Shown here: positions 1 to 13,619 of the stretch, in pieces
Layout: every line of letters begins with the position of its first letter
How positions within the stretch are numbered: the stretch's first letter is position 1
Origin: Scylla paramamosain
Taxonomy: Eukaryota > Arthropoda > Malacostraca > Decapoda > Portunidae
DNA: 64,000 bases
Assembly: GCF_035594125.1 (NCBI RefSeq)
Contig: NC_087171.1
Location: forward strand, 15,794,267 to 15,858,266
Direction: 5' to 3'
Position numbers and translations under genes: made by a program
The notes under the pieces: model-generated
What the model was told of the DNA's origin: nothing
The model's input: only the letters and a program-made list of their open reading frames with translations
Database searches by the model: none

Positions 1-35
<35 letters not shown>

Positions 36-50
36 TGTGTGTGCGTGTGT
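1..50. repeat. Compound (GA)n(GT)n
   Basis: GA to about 33, then GT to 50; truncated by the window edge. Confidence 0.95.
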
Positions 51-450
51 CATAGGAACAAATTCAAACATAAACTGATATAAATAATGATAGGTAAAAG
101 CTATCACGTATCATATATCCGGCTGCAATACCCTAATTAGTATGGAATTCAACATCAGTCAATCCTGTACCATCCTCCTTAAGAATTTGATCTCGAAGAC
201 AATAATGTGTTTAGCTTCTCTATTTCAGTCTCATGGTTTCATTTCAATTATACGTATCCAGTGGACGAGAATGATGAACACGTCTGTTGCACACGAAGAA
301 GAAAACCATAGCTTGCTTCGTTCATTCCTCCGCAGCAGTCATACCGTTTCATGAACATTGTGCGTACGTCTACTTTACTCTTAGAGGGTGGAGAAGAAAA
401 GAGAAGGCGGATCTTAGCTATAGATTTTTATATAAGAAAAGTTATGTCAG

Positions 451-454
<4 letters not shown>

Positions 455-544
<90 letters not shown>
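455..544. repeat. (TC)n
   Basis: 90 bp with one CTCCT interruption near 507. Confidence 0.97.
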
Positions 545-545
<1 letters not shown>

Positions 546-775
546 GTATCATCATACTTTTATTCTTCAGTATAACTTTTTTTTTTTGTGTTAATTATAT
601 GGCATTATAATTTCTTGATTTCGTATATTGTAATCGTTTCTCAGTAACTTTGCCTGAAACGCTATTTGGTTCAGAAAGGCAAAACTGCAGGATGTGTCTT
701 GAAAACCCTGCACTACTTATATCAATCACGTACAAATACTAGTAATAAATGCTTAAAATGTTTCAGTGTAGTGTT

Positions 776-847
<72 letters not shown>
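776..847. repeat. (TC)n
   Basis: 72 bp with one interruption near 787. Confidence 0.97.
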
Positions 848-851
<4 letters not shown>

Positions 852-995
852 GATAGAGTTACTTAAAAAAAAAAATGTTGAGTAATTAGACTGTCGCTGA
901 CGTAGATTTACAGCATGAACTAATACGTGGTAACGAGTAAGAGCAGCTCATTATGTTCCACGTGTCAGTTTTAGGCTAATGGTCTCCTCGTTAAG

Positions 996-996
<1 letters not shown>

Positions 997-1065
<69 letters not shown>

Positions 1066-1074
1066 TTATTATTA
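997..1074. repeat. (TTA)n
   Basis: 78 bp, one TTTTT interruption near 1054. Confidence 0.97.
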
Positions 1075-1192
1075 ACAACATGTGACCAAAAAATAAAGAC
1101 GGTAACTTGCTTAACGGAGGCATTATGATGAAAAAGTAAATAGCAACTCTGACAGTCCTTATTTGTTAGCTGCACTAATTGCCGGATTAACG

Positions 1193-1246
1193 AGCATGCT
1201 AATGATGATAGTAGTTGTTGTAGTAGTAGTAGTAGTAGTAGCATGC
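1193..1246. repeat. (GTA)n bounded by GCATGC
   Basis: Short imperfect GTA/GTT array lying between two GCATGC palindromes (about 1194 and 1241). Confidence 0.85.
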
Positions 1247-1578
1247 TGTGGACAAAATATATCATGTATCTCTATAACCAGACCTTTTAATCAGTACACT
1301 TTGCAATGCACTGTACCAAGAAATCTCCACGTACAGTTGAAATATAAAGTTGAATAATTTGCTTCCCTACGTCTGGGTGAGCAATGCGTTAGCCAGCCTG
1401 GTGCACTCCGCGGCAAGGAATGAGCCAGTGAGTGCCTCTGAGCAACAAACACCCGAACGGTCAACAACCGAGTCGTTTCTCCCGCGTAAGAACCACCGCC
1501 ACACCATTTTCAAGACAAGGGAATACATTTTCTTCCCGGCATCATGTATTTTTTTCCTCTCCTCTCTCCGAACCTAAA

Positions 1579-1613
1579 ACACACACACACACACAAACAC
1601 ACACACATAGTTT

Positions 1614-1659
<46 letters not shown>

Positions 1660-1683
1660 GATTGTCTAAAGTAATCACTGTTT

Positions 1684-1720
<37 letters not shown>
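1579..1720. repeat. (CA)n - (TAG)n - (CA)n cluster
   Basis: CA 1579-1607, TAG/GGT 1614-1657, CA 1686-1720. Confidence 0.95.
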
Positions 1721-1724
<4 letters not shown>

Positions 1725-2758
1725 ACCTGGTAAGGAATGAGGCGAAAGACAATGGTGTTGAGGAAGGAGATTACAGTCAGCGGGAGACTTGCGGCGGGCC
1801 ATTAAAGGCGGCGGAGTGGCGGAGAAACAGACCAGCAGCGCCTCAATTTGCGGGAGGGAGGGAGAGAATCCATGGGCAGAGGGGACGCTTAGGGCTGAAG
1901 TACATGGCGCGCATGCTTGTGAATCTGAGTGGCCAGGCATACTTACATTTTTTTTTTTTTTGTACAAGTTTGGCGCCCTTTAGTCTTTTATACCAAAAGT
2001 GAGGATTTCTTTTTTTTTGCAGTGACAGGATTCCAGTGATTCGAGTCTTCGTTATCATGATTCTCACTAGTAACGTTGTAGGGTTCGTGTTTCCAGTGTT
2101 GCCAGCACCTCAAGCCGGTTTTTTCCTCCCTTAAGGTCAGTTTTTCAACGCTTAATGTTATTTTCTTCTTCACCTATACATACTTAGAGCTTCATTTATG
2201 TATCCATAGTCATTGATTGCCAAGTTACTATTCTGTTTATTTATTTTACTTACAATTCTTAAAGAGATTTTAAAATATACAATAAAACAGTTCCTGAAGG
2301 GGTTCACGTCTAGACACCTCCAATGCGCGCCTTAAATTGATTACTACTCTGTCGCGTCTCTGAGGCGCGAGAGTGTGAACTGTTGGAACGTTTCATTTCT
2401 CAACCAATGGTCTGACTGGAGCTTAATGACGTAATGTTTCGTAACTGTGATATGACGAAAACAGCTTATCCACAATCAGTGTTTCTTATTTTATGATTTG
2501 AATAATTAGAAAACCTGCTAGTTGTTATGTTCACGGAGAGCCGTATCAGATCAGCATCTTGCCAAGGCTTGCTTCATTTTTCAAGCGGCGGGCTGGGCGT
2601 GGCGCTGTAACGGCTCAGGGGTTTAGAGGACAGACCTGGCTTCCGGGGTGCGAGATGCTAGACCGTGGTGACTTTAATTAAGGCACGAAACCACAGACCG
2701 CGAGATGAAGAGGAAGGTAAAATGATAAGACGTGGGCTTGGGACGGTCCCAGGGAGGC
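1721..2758. other. No gene recognised
   Basis: Mixed unique sequence with short T-runs. Moderately GC-rich near 2560-2760. No splice-bounded open frame stands out. Confidence 0.6.
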
Positions 2759-2773
2759 TGTGTGTGTGTGTGT

Positions 2774-2835
<62 letters not shown>
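2759..2835. repeat. (TG)n
   Basis: 77 bp with two TATG interruptions. Confidence 0.97.
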
Positions 2836-4110
2836 TAGCTCTTTAATATAAACGTTCTTTTTTTTTGTTTATCAGTTGTTCTTTATAATCAAATGTTTGT
2901 ATGTCCATGTACTGTACACTTCCCCCTACCTCATTTTCTTTTTTCTGTTAATTTCCAGTGCAGTGAGATGATTTGGTGAAGCCTCGGGATTGACAAGTAA
3001 GTTATTCAAAATATGCTGATTAAGTGACAAAGTAAAAGTAAGTACAGGAACTGCATTGTGGTGACATATCCCTTTTCAAGTCGGCTATGTACAAAATAGC
3101 AAAGTGGATAAATCAGCAACAAAATAAAACGCGAAAAAATAAAATGTAAAGTGAAATAAAAAAAAAATCTGGTTCATCCATAAACAACACCGGAGCTTAC
3201 ACAAATTACAAGAGGATTTGCTGCAGAGAGGATAATAAAGCAGACTCTAGTGATGAGTTAACTTGGTGACGAGTTAACATTCCTGCCACTGCACCACGTG
3301 ACACCATTAACTCGATCACTGCTGGGCATTCACGTCACTCCTCGCCGACCTGCTACATAACCCTAAAACGGAGCAGAACAGATAGCGAGTCTCTCTAAAT
3401 CAAACAGAACTCAGGCCCTTGAAAAGACTCCTCCCTGAGCCTGTATTTGTAAAGTTAATGGGGTATGGTGAAAGAACAGCGACAGTGGAGGAGAAGCAGA
3501 AGGTCGTGGTTCCCTTGTTAGCCGCTGTATTACGTGTGGTGTCACCTTATCTTGTTCATACCAAATAACTACATTTCTAAGAGGGGTTCTGGACTTTCTG
3601 TTTATGTGAGACTTTCTGAGGGAAGTGTGAGGACATGATATTTACGAAGAGAGGAATGCGGACGTAATATGTTAAGTCTAGAGGCAGAATGAGGTGGTAA
3701 TGTGCATAAAGAATAAGGGCAAGAAAGATCAGGGATTTATAGAAGACATACTGTACACGGATAATAGCGGTGGTTGTTTATCAGAGTGTTTTGTGAATAA
3801 GAGGAAGCAAAAATACAGTAAGCTCTGTTAGGAGGAGGATGGAATGAATGGCAAAGAGGAAGACTATAGATTATTTGAAATTTTAGGAGGGATAAATGAT
3901 TTTTCTATCGTCAAGGAAGGAATAAGGAGAAATTTCTGTAACTTAGGAGAGGCAAAGACGACTCAAGTTCCATAAAAGAGAGAAAGAAGTAAAGGATACA
4001 GGAAGAAACCTGAAGAAAATTTAAACTTTTTAACGAAATAATTACTGTCACAAATGGAAAGATCAGGAAAAAATGCAATAACTAGGTTGATACAAGGTTA
4101 TGAGACGAGG

Positions 4111-4111
<1 letters not shown>
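2836..4111. other. No gene recognised
   Basis: Unique AT-leaning sequence, becoming purine-rich (GGA/GAA words) from about 3600 to 4080. No convincing exon. Confidence 0.6.
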
Positions 4112-4207
<96 letters not shown>

Positions 4208-4215
4208 ACACACAC
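4112..4215. repeat. (AC)n
   Basis: 104 bp, one CTC interruption at 4201. Confidence 0.97.
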
Positions 4216-4316
4216 GGCTATTGAAGTTTATCTTGGTGAAAATATTTTTAAACAATAATTAACATGCAATAAATTTTCCTTCATCACGCATATTAGACGC
4301 ATCATTAGGCCTACCT

Positions 4317-4421
<105 letters not shown>

Positions 4422-4539
4422 AGTGTGTGTTGTTAATAAGTGAAGATGTTAATATTTTGTTTCTAAGTTACCATTAGGTGGGTCTTGTAGCTGCCAGTGT
4501 TTGTTGTTGTTGTTGCATCATCATAATTTTTTATTATCT

Positions 4540-4546
4540 TGTTGTT

Positions 4547-4600
<54 letters not shown>

Positions 4601-4613
4601 ATTGTTGTTGTTC
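4540..4613. repeat. (TTG)n
   Basis: Nearly pure GTT array; shorter TTG blocks flank it (4499-4515, 4650-4665). Confidence 0.97.
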
Positions 4614-5942
<1,329 letters not shown>

Positions 5943-6465
5943 ACTATAGATATATTTGTGTAAATTAATTACCCTTACACCCACACCCACACGCCCTCCT
6001 CCCTCCAATTCTAACCCCTATCCACAAACTCTCCCCACCTCCCCCGCCCCATCTAACCCTATTCACGCACACACACATACGAACGCACACCCCTACACAC
6101 TGACAAAAAAAATAACATTGGTAATAGTAAAATAATGTGCCATGACACTTAATCTAGCCGAAAACAAAGAGGGGGAAAATGGCAATGGTACAGTACAGAC
6201 TAATTATTTACGTACTTCGCTTGTAATTTAAATACTACACAGCCGAAAAATGACCAACAAAACATTTTCCCGGCTTACTTTCATGCTTAGCGTTATTAAG
6301 TCGCGGTTACTGTGACGATTACCAGTACATTTTGTTTACGTAACTTAAATATACATTTTCTGCAGTGTTGAGCCATTTACTGTTTCAGATAATTTCCGAA
6401 CTGCAGAAACTCGCATATTCTTTTTAGAGAACAGCGTAAGTAAAGATTTTTTTTTTTTTTTTTAT

Positions 6466-6600
6466 GTAAGAGGCACTGGGCAAGGTTATCAAAATTTATG
6501 TAAAAAAGATCCTCTGAGGTGCCAGTCCCCAAAAAAAGAAGAGTCAAAGGGATTAACCAAGATTACAATGTGTCTTGAGGCCTTCCTCTTGAGAGAAAAC
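6466..6600 (-). mobile_element. LINE 3' end relic, family B
   Basis: On the reverse strand 'tcaagaggaaggcctcaaga' and 'ggggactggcacctcagagg' precede 'ccttgcccagtgcctcttac'. This is the same order as the sense copies at 10.6 and 30.1 kb. Confidence 0.6.
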
Positions 6601-6703
6601 ATATAGATTACAAAAAAAAAAAAGAAAAGATATAAATTTTAAAAAGATACAACTGTCCATACTATAAAGAACAAAGATAATGAATTAAAAATAAATAAAT
6701 AAA

Positions 6704-6840
6704 TAAAGCTACAGAAGCCGTCAAGCCTACACGCGGCAGTCCCTACACGAAGCATACATAGTTATATCCACTTATCATCCTCATCTATGAATTTATCCAA
6801 TCCTCTTTTAAATCTCCCTAATGCCTAGTGAGTGATACAT
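6704..6840 (-). mobile_element. LINE 3' end fragment, family A
   Basis: The reverse strand reads 'tttaaaagaggattggataa' then 'tgaggatgataagtgga'. This corresponds to the FKR-LDKF-DEDDKW segment, followed by the 'gactgccgcgtgtaggctt' tail. It may extend to about 7077, but homology is not evident there. Confidence 0.6.
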
Positions 6841-7087
6841 CCACTCAACTCCCAAACAACCTGTGTAGTACCAGCACTGTAATGGTATATCAGGTATTTC
6901 TCTCAGACACCAGACTATAGTTTTTAATCCCTTGGTAGTGAATGAAAAGACAACCATCACACCTTTTCTTCTGTTTCTCCCTGCGCAGCTCCTGTCAAAA
7001 TAACCAGTTTCTTGCGTCGCGTTCTTTATGCCTGTCACAACAAAATAGATTAAACCCACGCCTGGGGAGGGAGGCATAAACTTTTAT

Positions 7088-7092
<5 letters not shown>

Positions 7093-7162
<70 letters not shown>

Positions 7163-7223
7163 GTGTAGCTTTCAAAACAACGCCCATTAAAAAGAAAAAA
7201 AAAAAAAAAAAAAAAAAAAAAAA
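7093..7223. repeat. (CT)n then A-tract
   Basis: CT 7093-7158; A-run with one G at 7191-7223, 30 bp later. Confidence 0.95.
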
Positions 7224-7897
7224 CAAAGAGAATACTTGAAGGTGATAAACGTGCCATGTCAGCTAATGTTGTTGAAGGGCAGATAAAACGTACAGCGGCA
7301 CCCTCGTGTATTTTTAACAGTAAATGATTAAAACAAGTCGTGTAGTTAGAGTGGTCCTGACTCACGGCATACATTAGTAGATCGTAGCGTGCAAGAGCAG
7401 CACATTATGTTCTCCTGTGTGCCAGCGAGACAGCTTTGTTGATGCTGTTCTGGACGTTAAAATGAAGAATAACTGAATGTGCCAGATGTAGCTCTCGCTT
7501 GAATCTCCGTAGTGCGTGTTGTGTTGTGGGGTTACGTACAGCGCTTTCCGAGTGCTAGTGGTGATTTCCTGGTGTTTTTTCTTTCTTTTGTTTTGGGATA
7601 TTCTGCGGAAGGCATTACGTGTCATCTGGTTATTTTGTAGAATTCTTCCCTTACATGTGCATTTTTTTTTTTTCCTTTTTTTCTCATGCTTTCCTGAGCT
7701 CATGCTCATTGCACATCATTTTGTATTCTCTAGAATTCTTCTCTTTTGCGTAGGTCCGCTCCTATTTCCTATCTGCGAAAAAAAGGAGCAAACATTAAAT
7801 GATGAGAAGTCATTATGCCATATGAATTCATACATGAACATCTTACTACAGTGATTCAATAATAGCAGTATAACATGGCCTTAACAGAGCTAAGATC
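7224..7897. other. No gene recognised
   Basis: AT-rich unique sequence with T-runs at 7660-7682; nothing else seen. Confidence 0.6.
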
Positions 7898-8178
7898 ACA
7901 CACTCAAAAAAAGTATCGTGAGTATGATACAAGCTGACACCAAGGACTGACCTTTTGATAATAGGCTACTCAGTTTGGTATCCTTGCATGTGTTTAGTAC
8001 AGCTGCACATGCATGAAACAAGTGAACGGCACTCGTAAATGAAGCAATATGATCTGAGCTGCCACAGTAACGCTTCGTGAAACACAGGCTAGAACACTAC
8101 CAATCTTGCAGAGACGATCGGGTTATTCATTGTTAAACTTGCCGAATCACACTGTAACGATACTTTTTTTGAGTGTGT
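7898..8178. mobile_element. Foldback/MITE-like element 1
   Basis: The termini are a perfect 22-bp inverted repeat, with core CACTCAAAAAAAGTATCGT at 7901-7919 and its complement at 8157-8175. They enclose a non-coding 237-bp interior. The length of 281 bp and the absence of an ORF fit a MITE. No target-site duplication is visible. It is immediately followed by a second foldback. Confidence 0.5.
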
Positions 8179-8463
8179 ACACTCGTTCAGAAAACTATCT
8201 TCAGGATTTTTGTTCATCATCCTATTCGACACAACCAACGATGATATTCGAAAAATAGTGCGGGAGTTTCAGAAATGTTGGTAAGCCTGCTAATCCAGTA
8301 TGATTACGATTTGGATTACGGATACGTGTGACATACCTTGTCAGTACTACTTTCTTTATTGACAGATACATCTCCATGCACGAGTATCAACCCTTCCAAA
8401 AAATCCTGTATCGTTACTTTCGCAATCATCGGTCATCTGAATATAGTTTTCTGAACGAATGTA
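8179..8463. mobile_element. Foldback element 2, adjoining element 1
   Basis: TCGTTCAGAAAACTAT at 8183-8198 is repeated inverted at 8443-8458, giving a 285-bp foldback that starts where element 1 stops. Part of element 1's end (GTAACGATA at 8154-8162) also has an inverted match, TATCGTTAC at 8408-8416, so the two are structurally linked. Class is unknown. Confidence 0.4.
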
Positions 8464-9230
8464 TCTTGTATGATCAACAGTCATCTAACATCAGGCAAAT
8501 CTGAGGTCTACACTGGCGACATGTGGCAGCTCGATGCGTGACTTCATGCCCAGTAGCAGGAGGAATTTACTCGTGAGTAATTAGAGGAATAGTGCATTGT
8601 GTTCTATGTGTGCCTTGACTGGGTAGACTTTACTTCTACCAAGTGCGTCTTGAGCGAGTGATATGAATGTGGGTAGGCTTTTAAGGGAGCGTGAGATGGC
8701 AGCCCGCGCCAGATACCCGCTGCTGAGTGCTGAGTGAGTTAATGCGATGGAAACCGCTAGTTTTGGATGGAACGATAATGATGTGAGTGTGTGAAAGAAT
8801 GAAGTGCATGTCAATATGGCAGAACATTGCAGTGGCAAGTAATCTGCTGTCATAGTTTTATTCACACAAGGAGAAACAATCTCCAAGGGTTATGGTGTGT
8901 CGAGGCTTGAGTGAAACAATTAATGAACTCAAGTCCTCTGTTAGTATGCCAGGGTGACATCCAAGGAATCTCCTGTCTTAAGCTTTCTTGGTGACATCTT
9001 TGCAAGATATACAAAATGATGCACGTAGACTCGTAAGATTTAACTTTTTTCTATTGGTTTTCTGTAACTTGATGCGAAATAGTGGTTAGTAATGTATAGA
9101 AGTTGTAAGATTAGATGAAGAAAGAATATTATACTGTAGATGTTAAGACAGGTAGTATTTCTCCTTCAGTTCATTTTTGTTGGATTTTGGATGGAAAAAA
9201 TTGTTAAAAAGTAATCAGGTGACAACATAA

Positions 9231-9231
<1 letters not shown>
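8464..9231. other. No gene recognised
   Basis: Unique sequence. A reverse frame of about 100 codons at 8581-8886 has no recognisable features. Confidence 0.55.

Positions 9232-9262
<31 letters not shown>
9232..9262. repeat. (TG)n
   Basis: 31 bp pure. Confidence 0.95.
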
Positions 9263-9264
<2 letters not shown>

Positions 9265-9446
9265 GCAGGAAATCCTCCCTTTTCAATCACTTTCATGCAT
9301 TTTACGTAACAAGGGGCTCGGCGATAGCACCAGTTAGTGTTATTAGATGAGCTGACAACGTGTCCAATGTAATTATTATGAAGAACATGTAACACCTGAC
9401 AATTACATGATCCTGACACTATACAAGTTCCCATGTTTGCCCACAG

Positions 9447-9545
9447 ATCACTGCACAGGATATGGGGCACGCTATGCTCCATGTTCCGAGGTCTCCAGGC
9501 TGTGGGCGAAAACCAGCGTTGGGTATGGCGAACACCCGTGGAGAG
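9447..9545 (+). other. Candidate internal exon, 99 nt
   Basis: Upstream there is a CTGAC branch-like motif (A near 9416) and a pyrimidine-leaning stretch ending in TTTGCCCACAG at 9446. Downstream is a consensus donor, GAGAG|GTAAGT, with its intron at 9546. Length is 99 nt, a multiple of three, and all three forward frames are open. In frame 0 it reads from ITAQDMGHAML to GMANTRGE. I recognise no domain in any frame. It lies 7.4 kb upstream of the candidate promoter, so it would belong to another gene or to an alternative upstream transcript. Chance splice signals remain possible. Confidence 0.3.
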
Positions 9546-10013
9546 GTAAGTTGATCTGAAGTGTTTTTATCTCTCTTCCTACAACCCGTTTCATAAAAAT
9601 AATTTCAGGAAGGTAGGAATAGTAAGCAATATGAATTAATACTTGGCCTTATTGTTAAGTAATGTTTACTCGTGCACTGTCAGCCAGAAACCAAGGTGAA
9701 TGTAATTGCATTAAACTTTTCTGTGAAGTAGAAAACACATTCTGTCTGTTATATATTTGTGTTGTTACCTGAATATATTATTGAGATTACGTATTAATGA
9801 GACTGCATCACTAAATTGAGCACAAAATTAGCGCCAGGTTTTTGAGTTTTTATACTCTCAGTTGTTCGTATTTCTCCAGACTGCAAGTGTTGCTTACAGA
9901 TTGCACAAAATACAGAAAAATAACACAATATTATCACGTAGGTAAAGCAAAATAGATAAATACATAAAATAAAGCGAAATGAAATATGTACATAAACATC
10001 ATCATTGTCGTAT

Positions 10014-10120
10014 AATAATAATAATAATTATTAAGAAGAAGAAGAAGAAGGAGAAGAAGCAGAAGAAGAAGAAGAAGAAGAAGAAGAAGAAGAAGAAGAA
10101 GAAGAAGAAGAAGAAGAAAT
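10014..10120. repeat. (AAT)n(AAG)n
   Basis: Short AAT run then about 88 bp of AAG with GAG/CAG variants. Confidence 0.96.
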
Positions 10121-10624
10121 GGAATGTTTCGTTGTTTTTTTTTTTTTTTCGCTCATGCCAAAGTATTACTACTCAAATACTACTGACAATATTGAATTAT
10201 GAGTTAACCTTTTAGGCACAAAATTAATAGATGGAAAAGTACACATATTTTATGAACTGATAAAAAAAAAGAATGAATATTTTTTTCTTTCTCTAAATAC
10301 TTAACTTGCAATATGAATTAGAATTAACCTTTATTTATTTATTTTTATTTATTTATTTTTTTCTCCGTCGTTCGTAGTACAGTGTCCACAAAGTTGTGAG
10401 GTGCCATCACAACCAGCGCCACAAGGAATCGCGTGGATAGCGAGGCGTCTTCATGAGGGAAAGCACGAATTTGAGGAAGTCAGTGGTGGTGGTGTGTGTC
10501 CACTTTTGTGACGGCTCCCCTCTGACGGATCTGAGAAGAACGACGGAAACATGTAGGTTAGGAGGATTCATGATCGGGGTGCGGACGTCGTCTACATTTT
10601 GACTTCTGTTTCTTGACGGATACT

Positions 10625-10833
10625 TAGTCTAAAATAAACTCCTTGCCTGCTTCTGTATTTCCTCCTTCCTATGACTTGAACTCTTTCCAGAGGGAGGTTT
10701 CAAGAAGCTCATACTTCAATTCTGGATGACACTTTTGACCTTCCTTGTGGGACTGGCACCTCAGTGGGCCTTTATTTATTGTTCTTTTTGTTGTTCTTGG
10801 CCAGTGTCCCTCTTCCGTAATAAAAAAAGAAAA
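10625..10833 (+). mobile_element. LINE 3' end relic, family B
   Basis: A reading frame from about 10636 gives NSLPASVFPPSYDLNSFQRE followed by VSRSSYFNSG and a stop. This is the WNSLPxxV...LxxFKxxL tail typical of reverse transcriptase C-termini in non-LTR elements. The 3' UTR signature 'gggactggcacctcagtggg' and 'cttggccagtgtccctctt' follows, then A-rich sequence. Confidence 0.7.
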
Positions 10834-11707
10834 TTTACTAAATACGTCTGTGCGTTACGTCCCTTGAGGAGCGGCGGGCAGAGCGGCCTTGCCCATCCTC
10901 ACCAGGTCTCGCTAAGCAGTAAGGTTGACGTTGCCGGTCCAGGTGTGGCATACTTCACACCACTCAATATTTCATGCTTCTTTCGTGAACACCTCTATTC
11001 TAAGCTCCAAGAGAATGGTCCTCATGACTGTATGGCGGCCCAACGTGAAGAATGGAGCCTGTAAGTTAATTCCATGTCGCACGGTGTGTAAAGTGACGCA
11101 TTCCAAGCTGCCATTTCCGGGGAGTTAGGGAAAGGAAAATAATGCAAAATGATACGTTCTAACACATTACATGGTGAAGTATTCTGCCATTTCAATATTT
11201 CTTGATACTTCAACTGGAATCACCTTTGTATAATCAACATGTATGAATTTTAATTGTACATTCTCTTGAAAATTTTTAGTGCGGAAAATATTATTCAACA
11301 TATGATATATGTCATATTATGCTGTTGAAAAGTAAAGCAAGCAAAGGCATTTAACGGAACAGACTGACGTTTGCATTGTGGCTCCAACATTCAGTGACAC
11401 CTCTAGTGTTGTGAGGAAAGCGTTTACTGCTGCCTCAGAGAAAAGACGAAGAAAGAGAAAAAGGTACTAATTTATTTTGATTCAGTGAACTGTACATGAA
11501 CACACTACTCTTGTCACAAAACATAGGTACCAATACATGTATTCTTTTCATTTTACGATATTTTTTCTATTATGGAAATTAGTTATGAGACAGATATTAA
11601 ATAACACATCCTCGTTATTATATTGGTGTTTGATGAAGAAAACCAACGCCCTCCTCTTCGAAACCAGGAACGCGAACAACTTGTACAGCTCAGTGCACGC
11701 CGATATT
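10834..11707. other. No gene recognised
   Basis: A forward frame to 11064 begins in LINE family B and ends next to CCT|GTAAGT (donor-like at 11058). The non-repeat part (10840-11064) is moderately GC-rich but not recognisable. Confidence 0.5.
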
Positions 11708-11822
11708 TAAGAACTTGGGAAGCTGCAGGAAGCCATGAGGGGTACATGTGGCAGTCCCTGTAATATAAAGCATGCCTAACAACGATTTTCACCCATCATC
11801 CTTAAGCCACAAATCTGTCTAG
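11708..11822 (-). mobile_element. LINE 3' UTR fragment, family A
   Basis: Only the last ~115 bp of family A are present. The conserved tail 'gggaagctgcaggaagcca' and 'gtggcagtccctgt' are readable as written on the + strand, so the element is in reverse orientation. It is severely 5'-truncated. Confidence 0.6.
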
Positions 11823-12136
11823 TCTTTAAAGGCGAGATTGAGTTATAGAATAATGACAAATTAAGGCAGGGTGGACGGAGAGCCAGATAGAGGAATAAGA
11901 AGATAAGTTTTGTTTAGATAGAGTGGAAATGATGAGCCACTGAGAGGGATAGGAGGATGTAGGTGGGAGAATCCTTGAAGTCCTGCGATGATGATGATGA
12001 TGATGAGGGTGATGAAGTGACACAGGCTGTTTGTAATAGTAGTGAGATGGTGAGCGGTAAGGTTCCCAGCAGCCTCAGCGCCGCCATCGATCATCCGAGA
12101 CATCTGTAGCGAGAGCAGATGCGTTGAGAGCCCCGC

Positions 12137-12150
12137 CACACACACACACA

Positions 12151-12215
<65 letters not shown>
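12137..12215. repeat. (CA)n(CT)n
   Basis: CA to 12153, CT to 12215, immediately followed by AG|GCGG, so it resembles an acceptor. Confidence 0.97.
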
Positions 12216-12217
<2 letters not shown>

Positions 12218-12699
12218 GCGGTGGGCGAGCCAAGGGACAGAAGGGACCAATTTCTCCAAAGTTTGCCGGTGCTGAGAACGGCCAAAGTTAGCTCAATTCA
12301 GGTCCAGATGGTGTTCTCCTTGTGCTCTCTATCTGCCTGCACTTTTGGTGGCTTCTGATCTCTGCTGACGAGGCTCGACAAACAGGCTGCCGTGTATTTA
12401 GGGAAGCGTTGACCCCGCGTTGAAGTTTTTGTATTTCTGTTACGTATGATTAGGTAAATTAAGTGTAGTTACGACGGTTTTCTTTTCTCCTGGTTTGCGT
12501 CACTGTACTTTCTCTGTAATTCGTCTCAATTGTCCGTGTCCACCTTCACCAGAACTTCAGTCTTTTTTTTTCAGATAGTCTCCAATGTTTGAGGTTATTT
12601 ACATGTTACGTAACCTACTCCTCCGTAACTTTGAGAAACTTAATCCTAAACATCCCGTCGTCCCATTTCTTTTTACATCCAGCAATCTGTAGTAGAGGT

Positions 12700-12785
12700 T
12701 ATTTTGGTCTTCAAGGGCACTTCTATGATTCTGGTATTAGTTTAACAAAGAGCTGCATCACCAATGGGAAAAGAAACATCCTTTG
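12700..12785 (-). repeat. Family C fragment
   Basis: 'Tgattctggtattagtttaa' followed by 'caaagagctgcatcacc' matches the inner third of family C in reverse orientation. The remainder is unrecognisable. Confidence 0.35.
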
Positions 12786-12960
12786 AATGTAGTTCTTATA
12801 AAAGTTCAAAATGCTTTAGAATACGGGCTTAAATCTTTGGCGGTTGAGTTGTGGGCGGCTTGGGAGGAACACACAAAAAAGTAACTTGTGGAGAAAGAAA
12901 AGCAGATATTCTTTCCCCCCCTAGTCCGTGGTAATAGCAAACATGGGGCCCTGATGTAAT

Positions 12961-12995
12961 AAATGAATGAATGAATGAATAAATGAATAGGTAAA
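12961..12995. repeat. (AATG)n
   Basis: About eight AATGA/AATA units. Confidence 0.9.
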
Positions 12996-13149
12996 TAGGT
13001 GGACCGCCTCGCTGACATGCATGGCTCTTTGCAGTCTTTAGAAACTTTAGCGAGTGTAGTGTGGAAAAAGCAGCGATCCCCAACCAAAACTCGCCGCAAG
13101 CTTTCCCCTGATCCCACCAGACTCAGGGACACTTTTTAGGGCTCTCACG

Positions 13150-13325
13150 CCTCACTCCCACGCAGCATTGATACCAGCTGATACCCTCCGTCCTCCCCAG
13201 CCACCATATACACCCTCACACTGCACCCTGTCACCAGGCACCCACACGTTCCCTCCTTACCTCACCCACCCATCGATACCCCCACACCCTCATACTATCA
13301 ACTCTAACACACCCTATACAACTCA
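13150..13325. repeat. CAC-rich degenerate tract
   Basis: The + strand is C/A/T with almost no G and recurrent CACCCTCACAC-like words. It precedes the (TC)n at 13336. Similar tracts lie at 13620-13790 and 15385-16110. Confidence 0.5.
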
Positions 13326-13332
13326 TGCTAGT

Positions 13333-13335
<3 letters not shown>

Positions 13336-13417
<82 letters not shown>
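13336..13417. repeat. (TC)n
   Basis: 82 bp pure. Confidence 0.97.
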
Positions 13418-13421
<4 letters not shown>

Positions 13422-13619
13422 CTTATCATCTATATACACCTTGAAAGTTATTTTTTTTTACCTCACATCTCTCACACCTTCTCCAGTTCATTATAGAATA
13501 TAAATTTCGTTCGTTCATACACTTTGCCAGCTGCCTTCACCTCGAGTTCAGCATCATTTTACTGATAGACGAGCAAACCATTTTCTTTTCTCTCTTGAAC
13601 CGCCTTTGAATGATGCACT

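Noticed and set aside
10555..10570. Telomere-like TTAGG words
   Set aside because: Only isolated copies; no tandem TTAGG array anywhere in the window.
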